NCBI RefSeq assembly: GCF_022179325.1
Contig: NZ_BPQQ01000075.1
Coordinates: 1 to 64,000, forward strand
Length of the DNA: 64,000 nt
Direction: 5' to 3'
Origin: Methylobacterium isbiliense
GTDB taxonomy: Bacteria > Pseudomonadota > Alphaproteobacteria > Rhizobiales > Beijerinckiaceae
The notes beneath the pieces are model-generated. The model saw only the letters and a program-made list of their open reading frames with translations, was not told where the DNA came from and searched no databases. The position numbers and the translations under genes are program-made. Positions 16,870-25,634 of the stretch are shown in pieces (within the stretch, counting starts at the first letter, position 1; each line of letters opens with the position of its first letter).

Positions 16870-18413
16870 TGGGTGATCTCCTCGGCAATCTCGCGCTGGG
16901 CTTCGGCACCGTCCTGCAGGTCGTGCCCGTGGAGCTGCCCGGCCTCGGCCCCGTGCCGCTGCCGATGAACGTCGTGCTCTGCTTCATCGGCTGCCTCGTC
17001 GGCACCCTGATCGGGGTTCTGCCCGGGGTCGGGCCGGTCGCGACGATCGCGATGCTCCTGCCCATCACCTTCAAGTTCGATCCCACCGGCGCGCTCATCA
17101 TGCTGGCGGGCATCTATTACGGGGCGCAGTACGGCGGCTCGACCACGGCGATCCTCGTCAACATCCCGGGCGAGGCGACCTCCGTCGTCACCACGCTCGA
17201 CGGCCACCAGATGGCCCGCCAGGGCCGCGCCGGAGTGGCGCTCGGCATCGCGGCGATCGGCTCCTTCGTGGCGGGCTGCGTCGCTACCGTAATGATCGCG
17301 GCTTTGGGCGCGCCGCTCACCCGCCTCGCCCTGGTGTTCGGGCCGGCGGAGTACTTCTCGCTCATGGTCATGGGGCTCGTCTTCGCGGTCGTGCTCGCCC
17401 GCGGCTCGATCCTCAAGGCCGTGGCGATGATCCTGCTCGGCGTCCTGCTCTCGACGGTCGGGGCCGACCTGGAGACCGGCCAGGAGCGCATGACCTTCGG
17501 ACTGCCGTTCCTCTCCGACGGGATCGACTTCCCGGTGCTGGCGATGGGCCTGTTCGGCATCGCCGAGATCCTGCGCAACCTCGACCACACCGAGGCCCGC
17601 GACGTGGTCCGGCAGGCGATCGGGCGGCTGCTCCCGGGCCGCGACGACCTGCGCCAGTCGGGCCTGCCGATCCTGCGCGGCACCGCGATCGGCGCGGTGC
17701 TCGGCATCCTGCCGGGCAACGGCGCCGTGCTCGGCCCCTTCGCCTCCTACACGCTGGAGAAGCGGCTCGCGCGCGATCCCTCCCGCTTCGGCAGCGGCGC
17801 CATCGAGGGCGTGGCCGGGCCGGAGAGCGCCAACAACGCCGGGGCGCAGACCTCGTTCATCCCCCTCCTCACCCTCGGCATCCCGCCGAACGCCGTGATG
17901 GCGCTGATGGTGGGCGCCATGACGATCCACGGCATCGTCCCGGGGCCGCAGGTGATGACCAAGAACGCCGGCCTGTTCTGGGGCATGATCGCCTCGATGT
18001 GGGTCGGCAACGTCATGCTGCTCATCATCAACCTGCCGCTGATCGGGCTCTGGGTGCGCCTCCTGAAGGTGCCCTACCGGCTGATGTTCCCGGCGATCCT
18101 GCTCCTGTGCTGCGTCGGAATCTACTCCATCAACTCGCTGCCGACCGACATCCTGTTCATCGGCCTGTTCGGCGCGGTGGGCTACGTGCTGATCCGGCTC
18201 GACTTCGAGCCCGCGCCGCTCCTGCTCGGCTTCGTGCTCGGCAAGCTGATGGAGGAGAACCTGCGCCGGGCGCTCATCATCTCGCGCGGGGAGATGAGCA
18301 CCTTCATCGACCGGCCGATCTCGGCGGGCCTGCTGCTCGTCGCGGTGGTGCTGCTCGTCGTCGCCCTGCTGCCGTCGATCCGCCGCAGCCGCGACGAGGT
18401 CTTCGTCGAGTAG
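16869..18413 (+). CDS. tctA: Tripartite tricarboxylate transporter large permease TctA
   Basis: A 514-residue polytopic membrane protein with about 11-12 helices, the channel-forming subunit of the TTT family. Diagnostic segments are GTLIGVLPGVGPVATIAMLLP near residues 45-65, IYYGAQYGGSTTAILVNIPGE near 85-105, GILPGNGAVLGPF and EGVAGPESANNAGAQTSFIPLLTLGIP in the second repeat. The two P-G-x-G-P style repeats reflect the internal duplication of TctA. The start ATG overlaps the tctB stop (TGATG). It works with the divergent tctC product. The length is normal. Confidence 0.95.
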   Translation: MGDLLGNLALGFGTVLQVVPVELPGLGPVPLPMNVVLCFIGCLVGTLIGVLPGVGPVATIAMLLPITFKFDPTGALIMLAGIYYGAQYGGSTTAILVNIPGEATSVVTTLDGHQMARQGRAGVALGIAAIGSFVAGCVATVMIAALGAPLTRLALVFGPAEYFSLMVMGLVFAVVLARGSILKAVAMILLGVLLSTVGADLETGQERMTFGLPFLSDGIDFPVLAMGLFGIAEILRNLDHTEARDVVRQAIGRLLPGRDDLRQSGLPILRGTAIGAVLGILPGNGAVLGPFASYTLEKRLARDPSRFGSGAIEGVAGPESANNAGAQTSFIPLLTLGIPPNAVMALMVGAMTIHGIVPGPQVMTKNAGLFWGMIASMWVGNVMLLIINLPLIGLWVRLLKVPYRLMFPAILLLCCVGIYSINSLPTDILFIGLFGAVGYVLIRLDFEPAPLLLGFVLGKLMEENLRRALIISRGEMSTFIDRPISAGLLLVAVVLLVVALLPSIRRSRDEVFVE

Positions 18414-18536
18414 CGGTCGCGGCACGGTGATCGGCAGGCCGGGCCGTGCGTCTTGCGGGCGACGCGCGCCTCCGCCAAGCACGCACCGCGGAAGGCCCGT
18501 GGCACGGGTCCGGCCGCGGAGCGCGAGGAGTGGCGG

Positions 18537-19922
18537 ATGAGCGAGAGTGAGGCCATTCCGGCCGCGCGGGGCGCCGGGCTGCGGGTCCCGGACTGGCTGC
18601 GGCGCCTGATCGACGTGCGGCCCGAGGAGGTGCCGGCGCTCGGCTGGTCCTGGCTCTACATCTTCTCGATCCTGTCGTCGTACTACGTGATGCGGCCGAT
18701 CCGCGACCAGATGGGGCTCGCGGGCGGGCTGGAGAACCTGCCCTGGCTGTTCACCGCGACGCTCGTCGGCATGCTCCTCATCAACCTGCCGTTCGGCTGG
18801 CTGGTGCGCACCCTGCCGCGGGCCCGCTTCGTACCCCTCACCTACCGCTTCTTCTCGGCCAACATCCTGCTGTTCGCGGGCGCCATCGCGCTCTCGGACG
18901 GCGAGCAGACGGTGTGGATCGGCCGGGCCTTCTTCGTCTGGCTCTCGATCTTCAACCTGTTCGTGGTCTCGATCTTCTGGGCCACCATCGTCGACGTGTT
19001 CGACACCGAGCAGGGCAAGCGGCTGTTCGGCTTCATCGCGGCGGGCGCGACGCTCGGCGCCATCACCGGCTCGGCCTTCACGGCGGTGCTGGCGCGGGAC
19101 GTGGCCACCGGTGTGCTCCTCGTCGCGGCGGCCCTCCTCTTGGAGGTCGCGGTGTTCAGCATGCGCGGGCTGGCCCGGCTCTCGGACGCGCTGCGGCGCG
19201 AGCCGGGGGCGAGCACGCAGGCGATCGGCGGCAGCGTGGTGGCGGGCATCACCCACACCCTGAGGTCGCCCTACCTCCTCGCCATCAGCCTGTTCCTGGT
19301 GCTGTTCTCCATCACCTCGACCTTCCTGTATTTCGAGCAGGCGGCGATCGCCAAGCGCAGCTTCCCCGACCGGGGCGCCCAGACGGCGTTCTTCGCCAGC
19401 GTCGACCTCGCCGTGAACGTGCTGACGCTCGGGGTGCAGCTCTTCCTCACCGGGCGGATCGTGCGCGTGCTCGGCGTCGGCCTCACCCTGGCGATCCTGC
19501 CGCTCGTGAGCGTGCTCGGCTTCGGGCTGCTCGCGGCCACGCCGACCATCGCGGCCGTGGTGGTGTTCGGGGTGCTGCGCCGGGCCGGCAACTTCGCCAT
19601 CGCGCGGCCCGTGCGCGAGGTGCTGTTCACGGTGCTGGCGCGGGAGGACCGCTACAAGGCCAAGAGCTTCATCGACACGGTGATGTACCGCCTCGGCGAT
19701 CAGGTGGGCGCGTGGTCCTATGCGCTCGCCGGATTCCTCGGCCTCGGTCCCACGGCGTTGCCGGTCCTCGCGGTGCCGCTCTCCGTCGTGTGGCTCCTCA
19801 ACGCCCTCTGGCTCGGCCGCCGTCAGGAGGCCCTGGCGAAGGCCGCGGCGGCACGGGACGGCGGCTCGCCCGCCGGATCGCGCGGAACCTCGGCCGCGCC
19901 GGGCGGTTGGCCTGCCGCATGA
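18537..19922 (+). CDS. NTP/NDP exchange transporter-like MFS membrane protein
   Basis: A 461-residue membrane protein with about 12 helices, resembling bacterial relatives of the ATP/ADP translocase (Tlc) superfamily that are annotated as NTP/NDP exchange transporters in free-living bacteria. The SSYYVMRPIRDQMGLAGG segment near residues 48-65 and the later GNFAIARPVREVLFTVL with DRYKAKSFIDTVMYRLGDQVG are the recurring signature regions. It begins at ATG 18537 after a GAGGAG box. The stop is overlapped by the start of a receiver-domain gene (ATGA). Actual nucleotide transport is doubtful in a free-living host; another solute or a regulatory role is possible. Confidence 0.8.
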   Translation: MSESEAIPAARGAGLRVPDWLRRLIDVRPEEVPALGWSWLYIFSILSSYYVMRPIRDQMGLAGGLENLPWLFTATLVGMLLINLPFGWLVRTLPRARFVPLTYRFFSANILLFAGAIALSDGEQTVWIGRAFFVWLSIFNLFVVSIFWATIVDVFDTEQGKRLFGFIAAGATLGAITGSAFTAVLARDVATGVLLVAAALLLEVAVFSMRGLARLSDALRREPGASTQAIGGSVVAGITHTLRSPYLLAISLFLVLFSITSTFLYFEQAAIAKRSFPDRGAQTAFFASVDLAVNVLTLGVQLFLTGRIVRVLGVGLTLAILPLVSVLGFGLLAATPTIAAVVVFGVLRRAGNFAIARPVREVLFTVLAREDRYKAKSFIDTVMYRLGDQVGAWSYALAGFLGLGPTALPVLAVPLSVVWLLNALWLGRRQEALAKAAAARDGGSPAGSRGTSAAPGGWPAA

Positions 19923-20362
19923 GCACGCCCTCGCCCGACGCCGCCGACCGCACGATCCTCATCGTCGAGGACGAGGTGCTGATCCGCCTCGTCATCGCCG
20001 ATTACCTGCGCGACTGCGGCTACCGGGTGCACGAGGCCTCGCAGGCCGACGAGGCGGTGACGATCCTCAACACCCCGGGCCTGCACATCGATGTGGTCTT
20101 CTCCGACGTCGAGATGCCCAAGGGCTCGATGGACGGGTTCGGCCTCGCCCGGTGGGTGCGCACCCATCATCCGGGCATCCCGGTGATCCTCACCTCCGGC
20201 GCGGCCCGCTCCGCCGAGATCGCCGCGGATCTGTGCGAGACCGGGCCGCTCCTGGGCAAGCCCTACGAGCCCGTCCACGTCGCCGGCCGCATCCGGCGCC
20301 TGCTGGCGCAGCGGCCGGGCCCGGGGGCCGCCGGATCCGAGCCCGCGGCGCGCTGCGCCTGA
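19919..20362 (+). CDS. Single-domain response regulator
   Basis: A 147-residue receiver protein without an output domain. The acidic pocket is IVEDE, the phospho-acceptor Asp lies in VVFSDVEMP near residue 64, the Thr/Ser position in ILTSGA, and the Lys in LLGKPYEP. The EDEVLIR start and the short insertion KGSMDGFG are typical of the FixJ/CpdR-like stand-alone receivers common in Alphaproteobacteria. Its ATG overlaps the stop of the nucleotide-transporter-like gene, suggesting coupled translation. No kinase is adjacent. The C-terminal tail is low complexity. Confidence 0.88.
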   Translation: MSTPSPDAADRTILIVEDEVLIRLVIADYLRDCGYRVHEASQADEAVTILNTPGLHIDVVFSDVEMPKGSMDGFGLARWVRTHHPGIPVILTSGAARSAEIAADLCETGPLLGKPYEPVHVAGRIRRLLAQRPGPGAAGSEPAARCA

Positions 20363-20497
20363 GGCCCGTCCGCACTCCACCCCAAGCGACAGTAAAGGTT
20401 ACGGGCATCATCATGGGGGCTGCCGAAGGTCGGCCCTGGATGAGGCGCGTCCGTCCTCCTACCCTCCGGCAGACGATCGGGGCAGGAGGATCGGGGC

Positions 20498-21436
20498 ATG
20501 GCTGGCGTTCTCGCCGACTGGACGGAGGAGGAGAGGACTGCGTTCGGATCCCGGCCCCTGCGGCTCGGCCATAGCCTCTCGGGTTCGCCCCTGTTCGACG
20601 ACGACGCCCTGGAGCAGCTCATCGACGCGACCCCGCGCGACCGCGTCCAGGTCGGCACCATGCACCGTACCGCGCGCGATCCGGCTTCCTGGCGGGAGGG
20701 CGACCTCGGATCCCTGGGCGGCCGGGCGGTTCTCGACGCGGTGCGCCGCGGGTTCATCTGGGTGCATCTGCGGCGGGTCCACGAGACCGATGCGCGCTAT
20801 CGCGCCCTGATGGCGGACATCTTCGCCGAGTGGGAGCGGCGGCTGCCGGGCTTGCGCACCTACCGGCACTCCATGAGCGTGCTCGTCTCCTCGCCCGGCA
20901 TGAACGTCGCCTACCATGTCGACGTACCGGGCCAGAGCCTGTGGCAGGTGCGGGGCGAGAAGCGGGTCTGGATCTATCCGCCCCGCCCGCCCTTCCTGCC
21001 TCAGGCGGCGCTGGAGGACATCATCCTGAAGCGGGCCGCCGACACCGCGCTCGCCTACGAGGACGGCTTCGACGACCATGCCGCCTGCCTCGACCTCGCG
21101 CCCGGCACGATAGCGACGTGGCCGCTGAACGCCCCGCACCGGGTCGTGAACGGCGGCGGCCTCAGCGTCTCCTTCACGCTGGAACACTGGACCGATGCCC
21201 TGCGCGCGGCCTACGCGGTGAACTACGCGAACGGGCTGATCCGCCGTGCGACCGGGCGCGACGCCGTCCTCTCGCAGGCCTCCCTCGGACCCGGCGCCTG
21301 GGCCAAGCTCGCGCTCGCGGGCCTGCACAAGCTCCTCGCCTCGACCCCTCCGCACCCGGCGCGGTCGAGCTTCCGGGTCGATCCCGCCGCGGCCGAGGGG
21401 ATCCGCGACACCGCGCCCGGCGCGCGCGCGGTCTAG
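20498..21436 (+). CDS. Cupin/JmjC-like putative Fe(II) oxygenase
   Basis: A 312-residue protein with a double-stranded beta-helix pattern. The segment NVAYHVDVPGQSLWQVRGEK near residues 137-157 carries an HxD pair, and a distal His occurs in PLNAPHRVVNG near 210, giving an HxD...H facial triad as in cupin-like 2-oxoglutarate oxygenases. The sequence WIYPPRPPFLP between them is also typical of the transcription-factor-jumonji-like cupins. There is no signal peptide. It is followed 17 bases later by a CelD/GNAT-like gene, which suggests one two-gene unit. The substrate is unknown. Confidence 0.7.
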   Translation: MAGVLADWTEEERTAFGSRPLRLGHSLSGSPLFDDDALEQLIDATPRDRVQVGTMHRTARDPASWREGDLGSLGGRAVLDAVRRGFIWVHLRRVHETDARYRALMADIFAEWERRLPGLRTYRHSMSVLVSSPGMNVAYHVDVPGQSLWQVRGEKRVWIYPPRPPFLPQAALEDIILKRAADTALAYEDGFDDHAACLDLAPGTIATWPLNAPHRVVNGGGLSVSFTLEHWTDALRAAYAVNYANGLIRRATGRDAVLSQASLGPGAWAKLALAGLHKLLASTPPHPARSSFRVDPAAAEGIRDTAPGARAV

Positions 21437-21452
21437 GCGGGGCTTGAGGCCG

Positions 21453-22604
21453 ATGGCCGCCGGGGCGATGCCCGAGATCGCGATCCTCGACAGTCTCGAG
21501 GCGATCGACGCCTGCGCGCAGGACTGGCGCGCGCTCCAAGCGCGCACGCCCGAGGCGACGGGTTTCCAATCCTACGCGTGGTGCCGGACATGGGTCGCGG
21601 CCTGCCGGCAGCGGGGCCATGCGGCGACACCGCGCGTGATCGCGCTGCGCGTGGCCGGCCGTCTGGTGATGCTGTGGCCCCTGATGGTCGAGCGTCGCTT
21701 CGGCGCCCGGATCGCCCGCTGGATCGGCGAGCCGATCACCCCCTACGGTGACGTGCTGGCCGAACCGGGCCCCCAGCGCGAGGTGTGGATCGCCCGGGCC
21801 GCCGCCGTCATGCGGGGCTGGGACGACGTCGATCTCGTCCATCTCGGGCGGCTGCGCGACGACGGCGTGCTGGCGCGGAGCGGGGCGGCCCCCGGGGTGC
21901 CGGCCGGCGCGGCCGCGATGGCGCCGCAGGTGCCGCTGCCGCGGCGCGACCCGCCCTGCACCAAGTCGCGGCGGCGTCGCCTGCGCCTGCTGGCCCGGGA
22001 CTTCGCCGACGACGGACCGCCGCAGGTGGAAGCGGTGCCGGCCGGTGCCGCGGCCCGCGACGCGGTCCGCGCCGCGCTCGGTCTCAAGGCGGCATGGCTG
22101 GCCCAGCGCGGGCTCGTGAGTGCAGGGTTGTCCCATCCGGTGGTGGCGCCCTTCCTGGAGGAGGCCGCGGCGGCGGGCGATCTCGCCGTGCACCGCCTGC
22201 GGGTCGGCCCGCGGGCGATCGCGTACGATCTCGGCCTGTCGGCCGGGCCGGTCTACCGCTCGCTGGTGGGCAGCTTCGATCCGGCCTATGCCCGCTACGC
22301 CCCCGGCCATGCCATGACGGCGGCCCTGCTGCATCACCTGTCCGGCCAGGGGGCCGCCCTCTACGACTTCCTGCCGCCCGACGACACCTACAAGACCCGC
22401 TGGGCCACCGGGCGGATGCCGGTGCGCGGCCGCGTCCTGGTGCTGACGGCCCGCGGCCGGGCCGCCGCTTTCGCGCTCGTCACCCTGCGCGGTGTGGCCA
22501 AGCGGCTCTACAGGCGGCTGCCGGGCGGCCTGCGGCGGCTGACCGCGCGCCGCCGGCCGGCCGCACGCGTCGCGCCGTCCGGGCTCGTCATACCGGCGTC
22601 CTGA
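21453..22604 (+). CDS. CelD/BcsL-like GNAT-fold acetyltransferase
   Basis: A 383-residue protein of the CelD/BcsL family, proteins with a duplicated GNAT fold often tied to polysaccharide or amide-linked modifications. Recognisable parts are the WRALQARTPEATGFQSYAW N-terminal block (residues 26-44), the PLMVERRFGARIARWIG segment, and the C-terminal acetyltransferase half with RSLVGSFDPAYARYAPGHAM and YDFLPPDDTYKTRWATG. The C-terminal 60 residues are Arg-rich and probably disordered. It follows the cupin-like gene by 17 bases in the same direction. The acceptor is unknown. Confidence 0.78.
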   Translation: MAAGAMPEIAILDSLEAIDACAQDWRALQARTPEATGFQSYAWCRTWVAACRQRGHAATPRVIALRVAGRLVMLWPLMVERRFGARIARWIGEPITPYGDVLAEPGPQREVWIARAAAVMRGWDDVDLVHLGRLRDDGVLARSGAAPGVPAGAAAMAPQVPLPRRDPPCTKSRRRRLRLLARDFADDGPPQVEAVPAGAAARDAVRAALGLKAAWLAQRGLVSAGLSHPVVAPFLEEAAAAGDLAVHRLRVGPRAIAYDLGLSAGPVYRSLVGSFDPAYARYAPGHAMTAALLHHLSGQGAALYDFLPPDDTYKTRWATGRMPVRGRVLVLTARGRAAAFALVTLRGVAKRLYRRLPGGLRRLTARRRPAARVAPSGLVIPAS

Positions 22605-22846
22605 CGGGCCTGCGTCGGCGAGGCGCCCTGATGGTGAGGCGACGGCGATCGAGGAACATCGTCGGTGAGGTGAAGGCATTAATAAGCTGGCAAATCAAAA
22701 TCCTATAGCCGTGCACAGATCTAGCGCTTGAGGGCACTGGACGATCCCGCCGGCAGCAGGCCCGTCAGTGCGCGAAGCATCGTCGTGACCACAAGAATTG
22801 CCGATCTCTCAATATCTTATGACCGCAGCAAGGTGATGCGCGGACT

Positions 22847-22883
22847 CCCCTCTCCCGGGTGGGAGAGGGGCAGGGGTGAGGGT
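22847..22883. repeat. REP-like hairpin repeat, copy 1
   Basis: A perfect 10-bp stem CCCCTCTCCC / GGGAGAGGGG with a GGGT loop (22847-22870), followed by CAGGGGTGAGGG. An inverted copy lies at about 23035-23066. Repeats of this type are scattered in intergenic regions of many proteobacterial genomes; their role is uncertain. Confidence 0.7.
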
Positions 22884-23034
22884 GGGACGCTGCCGCAAGC
22901 AGACTCGACGAGGCCCGCTGCCAGCACCGAGGCTTTCGGCTGAATCGGACCCGTCCCGCTCCCCTCACTACGCTCGCCTCTTCACACTGAAGCGTCACAT
23001 CCTCACGCGGGCGAGGGCCCATGCGGGATCTTCG

Positions 23035-23066
23035 ATCCCCTGCCCCTCTCCCATCCGGGAGAGGGT
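23035..23066. repeat. REP-like hairpin repeat, copy 2 (inverted)
   Basis: CCCTCTCCC at 23044-23052 and GGGAGAGGG at 23057-23065 form a 9-bp stem with loop ATCC. The reverse complement of the copy reads through GGGAGAGGGGCAGGGG, matching copy 1 in the opposite orientation. The pair could be the ends of a small non-autonomous element. Confidence 0.65.
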
Positions 23067-23226
23067 GCTGCTCGGGCGCTTCTCCCGTTGGACCCCTGTC
23101 GGGATTGACGCTCGATTCAAGCTGCGGCCACATCGCCTGCGAGCGGGACACACCAGAAGCCCCGCCCGAGGAGACGCCGACGATGGTGTGGTGCGCGGTG
23201 CAGACGAAGCCGAGAGTCCGGGCGTG

Positions 23227-24234
23227 ATGAGAACCGCGGATCTCGCAGAACCGCCGACGGGTGCGGGGCCGTCCGACGACGCCCTGCGCGCCCGGGTGCT
23301 GCGGCTGCGCGACGGGCTCGCCGAGGGGCTGATCGGCTGTTCCGGTCTCGTGGAGCGGCTGCTCATCGGCCTGCTGACCGGCGGCCACCTGCTGATCGAG
23401 GGAGCACCGGGACTCGCCAAGACCCGGGCGGTGAAGCGGCTCGCGGAGGGGCTCCACACGGGCTTCGCGCGCGTGCAGTGCACCCCCGACCTGATGCCCG
23501 CCGACCTCACCGGCACCACGGTCTGGCGGCCGGATGGCGGCCGGTTCGAGTTCCTGGCCGGCCCGCTCTTCCACTCGCTGGTGCTCGTGGACGAGATCAA
23601 CCGCGCGCCGCCGAAGGTGCAGTCGGCCCTGCTCGAAGCCATGGCCGAGCATCAGGTGACCATCGCCGGCACCACGCACCCCCTGCCCGACCCCTTCATG
23701 GTGGTGGCGACCCAGAACCCGATCGAGCACGCGGGCACCTACCCGCTGCCGGAGGCGCAGCTCGACCGCTTCCTGCTCCACGTCGTGGTGGAGATGCCCG
23801 ACGAGGCGTCCGAGCGGCGCATCCTCGACCTCGTGGAGGGCGAGATGAACGAGGAGGCCGCCCCGATGCCGCTGCGGCTCACCGCCGAGGATCTGCGGGC
23901 GGCCCGCGCCGCGGCCCTCAGGACCTACGTCTCCCCGGCCCTCAAGGATTACCTCGTGCGGCTCGTGGCGGGCACCCGCAACGACACCACGGCGCCGGAT
24001 CTGCGTGCCGCGATCGAGCACCCGGTCTCGCCGCGCGGCACGCTGGCCCTGATGCTGGCCGGCAAGGCCCGGGCCTACCTGCACGGGCGCGACCACGTGG
24101 TGCCGGAGGACGTGACCGCGCTCGCGGCGGACGCGCTCTCGCACCGTCTCGCCGTCACGTGGCGGGCCGCGGCCGAGGGGCGGACCGCGCGCCACCTCGT
24201 GGCCGGCCTGCTCGAGCGGGTCCGGCCGCTCTGA
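23227..24234 (+). CDS. moxR: MoxR family AAA ATPase
   Basis: A 335-residue MoxR-type AAA+ ATPase, thought to act with VWA-domain partners as a chaperone for metal or cofactor insertion or for envelope complexes. Walker A is GAPGLAKT near residue 62 and Walker B is LVLVDEINRAPPK near 118-130. Sensor 1 is VVATQNPIEHAGTYPLPEAQLDRF, and the lid domain has the SPRGTL motif. ATG 23227 opens a seven-gene operon with DUF58, a short membrane protein, two VWA proteins, a TPR protein and a BatD-like protein. It resembles mxaR of methanol-dehydrogenase clusters, but no mxaF or xoxF is nearby. Confidence 0.92.
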   Translation: MRTADLAEPPTGAGPSDDALRARVLRLRDGLAEGLIGCSGLVERLLIGLLTGGHLLIEGAPGLAKTRAVKRLAEGLHTGFARVQCTPDLMPADLTGTTVWRPDGGRFEFLAGPLFHSLVLVDEINRAPPKVQSALLEAMAEHQVTIAGTTHPLPDPFMVVATQNPIEHAGTYPLPEAQLDRFLLHVVVEMPDEASERRILDLVEGEMNEEAAPMPLRLTAEDLRAARAAALRTYVSPALKDYLVRLVAGTRNDTTAPDLRAAIEHPVSPRGTLALMLAGKARAYLHGRDHVVPEDVTALAADALSHRLAVTWRAAAEGRTARHLVAGLLERVRPL

Positions 24235-24242
24235 GCCGCGCC

Positions 24243-25184
24243 GTGGCACGCCCCGCTCCATCCGGGCTCCTGCCCGACCTCCCCGAGGGTGATCCCCTCG
24301 CCGCCCCCGGCGTCGCCCTGGAGGCAGGAGCCCTGATGGGCCTGCGCCACCTCGCCCGGCGGGGGGCGGGGCTCGCGTCGCGCAGCTTCGTCGGCCTGCC
24401 CGGCGGCATCGTCACGCGGCGGCGCGGGCGCGGCTCGGAGCCCGACGACGTGCGGCCCTGGGCCGAGGGCGACGACGTGCGCCACATCGACCGCAACGCC
24501 ACCGCCCGCACCGGCACGCTGCACGTGCGCACCCACCACGAGGAGCGCGACCGCGCCGTGGTGCTGCTGGCGGATTTCCGGCCCTCGATGCTGGTCGGCA
24601 CCCGCCGGGCGCTGCGCTCGGTCGCCGCCGCCGAGGGGCTGGCGCTGCTCGGCTGGCGCATCGTCGGCGACGGGGGCCGCATCGGCCTCGTGGTGGCCTC
24701 CTGCGCCCCGGAGCCGGTCGCGCTGCGGCCCACGGGCGGCGGGCGCGGCATGGGAGCGATGGCCGGCGCGCTCGCCCGCGCCCACGCGCTCGCCCTCGCG
24801 GCTCCGCTCCAGCCCGATCCGCCCCTCACCCCGGCGCTGGAACGCGCCCAGACGCTGCTGCCGGCCGGCGGCCACCTCGTGATCGCGAGCGCCCTCGACC
24901 AGCCGGGCGAGGGCTTCGAGGCGGCGCTGACGGCGCTCGCCGAGCGGGTGTCCCTGAGCCTCGTCCTGGTCAGCGACGCCTTCGAGCGCGAGCCGCCCCC
25001 CGGCCTCTATCCCTTCGCGACGCCGGAGGGCCGGCGCGGCACCGCGCAGGTGGGCCGCCGGCCGCCCGGCGACGTTCGCCTCGCCCGCTGGGCACGGGTG
25101 GGGCTGGAAGGGGTGCGCCTCGACAGCGAGGGCGGTCCCGAATCCTTCGCACCCCTGATGGAGCGGCTCGATGCCGTGCTGTGA
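24243..25184 (+). CDS. DUF58 domain protein
   Basis: A 313-residue DUF58 protein, the constant partner of MoxR ATPases. The hallmark region RGRGSEPDDVRPWAEGDDVRHIDRNATART (about residues 61-90) contains the family's R-x-Y/W-x-x-GDD-x-R-x-I-D-W-like motif. It is followed by a degenerate VWA-like fold (VVLLADFRPSM near residues 101-111). The start is GTG 24243, eight bases after the moxR stop; the frame opens earlier but lacks support. The 3' end overlaps the next gene by 14 bases. The function is presumed to be as an adaptor or chaperone in the operon. Confidence 0.88.
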   Translation: MARPAPSGLLPDLPEGDPLAAPGVALEAGALMGLRHLARRGAGLASRSFVGLPGGIVTRRRGRGSEPDDVRPWAEGDDVRHIDRNATARTGTLHVRTHHEERDRAVVLLADFRPSMLVGTRRALRSVAAAEGLALLGWRIVGDGGRIGLVVASCAPEPVALRPTGGGRGMGAMAGALARAHALALAAPLQPDPPLTPALERAQTLLPAGGHLVIASALDQPGEGFEAALTALAERVSLSLVLVSDAFEREPPPGLYPFATPEGRRGTAQVGRRPPGDVRLARWARVGLEGVRLDSEGGPESFAPLMERLDAVL

Positions 25185-25632
25185 GGGCGCGCTCACGCCG
25201 GCCGCGCAGGCGGCGCTCGCGGATCTGCGCGGCCTGCACCCGCCGCCCGATCCCGGCGGCCTGCGCCTCGACGTGCTGGCGGCGATCGGCCTCGGCCTGC
25301 TGCTCGCCGCCGTGACCCTCCTCCTGCGCGGCTGGCTCGCGCGCCGCCGCGTCTCGGTGCGCCGCGCCGCGCTCGCCGACCTCGCCGCCTCCCGCGGGCT
25401 CGACCCGGCCGCCCGGCTCCTCGCGCAGGCGCGCCTCGTCGCGCGCCTCGCCCGCACCCTGGGCGCCGAGGGCGCCGACCGGGCCGCCGCCCTCGACCGG
25501 CTCCTTGCCACCGACTTCTTCACCGCCGGGCCGGGCCGGGCGCTCACCCGCGACCTCTACGCGCGGACGGTGCCCGACACCGAGGCGATCGATGCCGGGC
25601 TCGTCCGGCTCCTCGCGCGGGTCCGGACCTGA
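25171..25632 (+). CDS. Short DUF4381-like membrane protein of the Bat operon
   Basis: A 153-residue protein with one clear transmembrane helix (about residues 33-53, VLAAIGLGLLLAAVTLLLRGW). It is preceded by LADLRGLHPPPDPGG and followed by a basic, helical cytoplasmic part. The topology and the operon position between the DUF58 and BatA-like genes match the DUF4381 family. It overlaps the DUF58 gene by 14 bases and ends 2 bases before the next start. It is probably a membrane anchor or assembly partner; no enzymatic motif is visible. Confidence 0.7.
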   Translation: MPCCEGALTPAAQAALADLRGLHPPPDPGGLRLDVLAAIGLGLLLAAVTLLLRGWLARRRVSVRRAALADLAASRGLDPAARLLAQARLVARLARTLGAEGADRAAALDRLLATDFFTAGPGRALTRDLYARTVPDTEAIDAGLVRLLARVRT

Positions 25633-25634
25633 GC

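Larger units (their letters stand above)
22605..23226. other. Repeat-bearing intergenic region upstream of the Bat operon
   Basis: This 620-base stretch has no supported gene. It contains an AT-richer segment near 22675-22710 that could hold a promoter. It also contains two inverted copies of a GGGAGAGGGG-type hairpin repeat (listed separately) that flank about 170 bases. Short open frames here have no RBS or family resemblance. Confidence 0.5.

Noticed and set aside
16725-19256. Minus-strand frame of 843 codons opposite tctA and the transporter
   Set aside because: Spans several real plus-strand genes; repetitive Asp/Glu/Arg-rich composition typical of an antisense frame.
23035-23066. Possible CRISPR repeat in the Bat upstream region
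   Set aside because: Only two copies in opposite orientation exist, with no regular spacing; it fits a REP-like hairpin. No CRISPR array was seen in the window.
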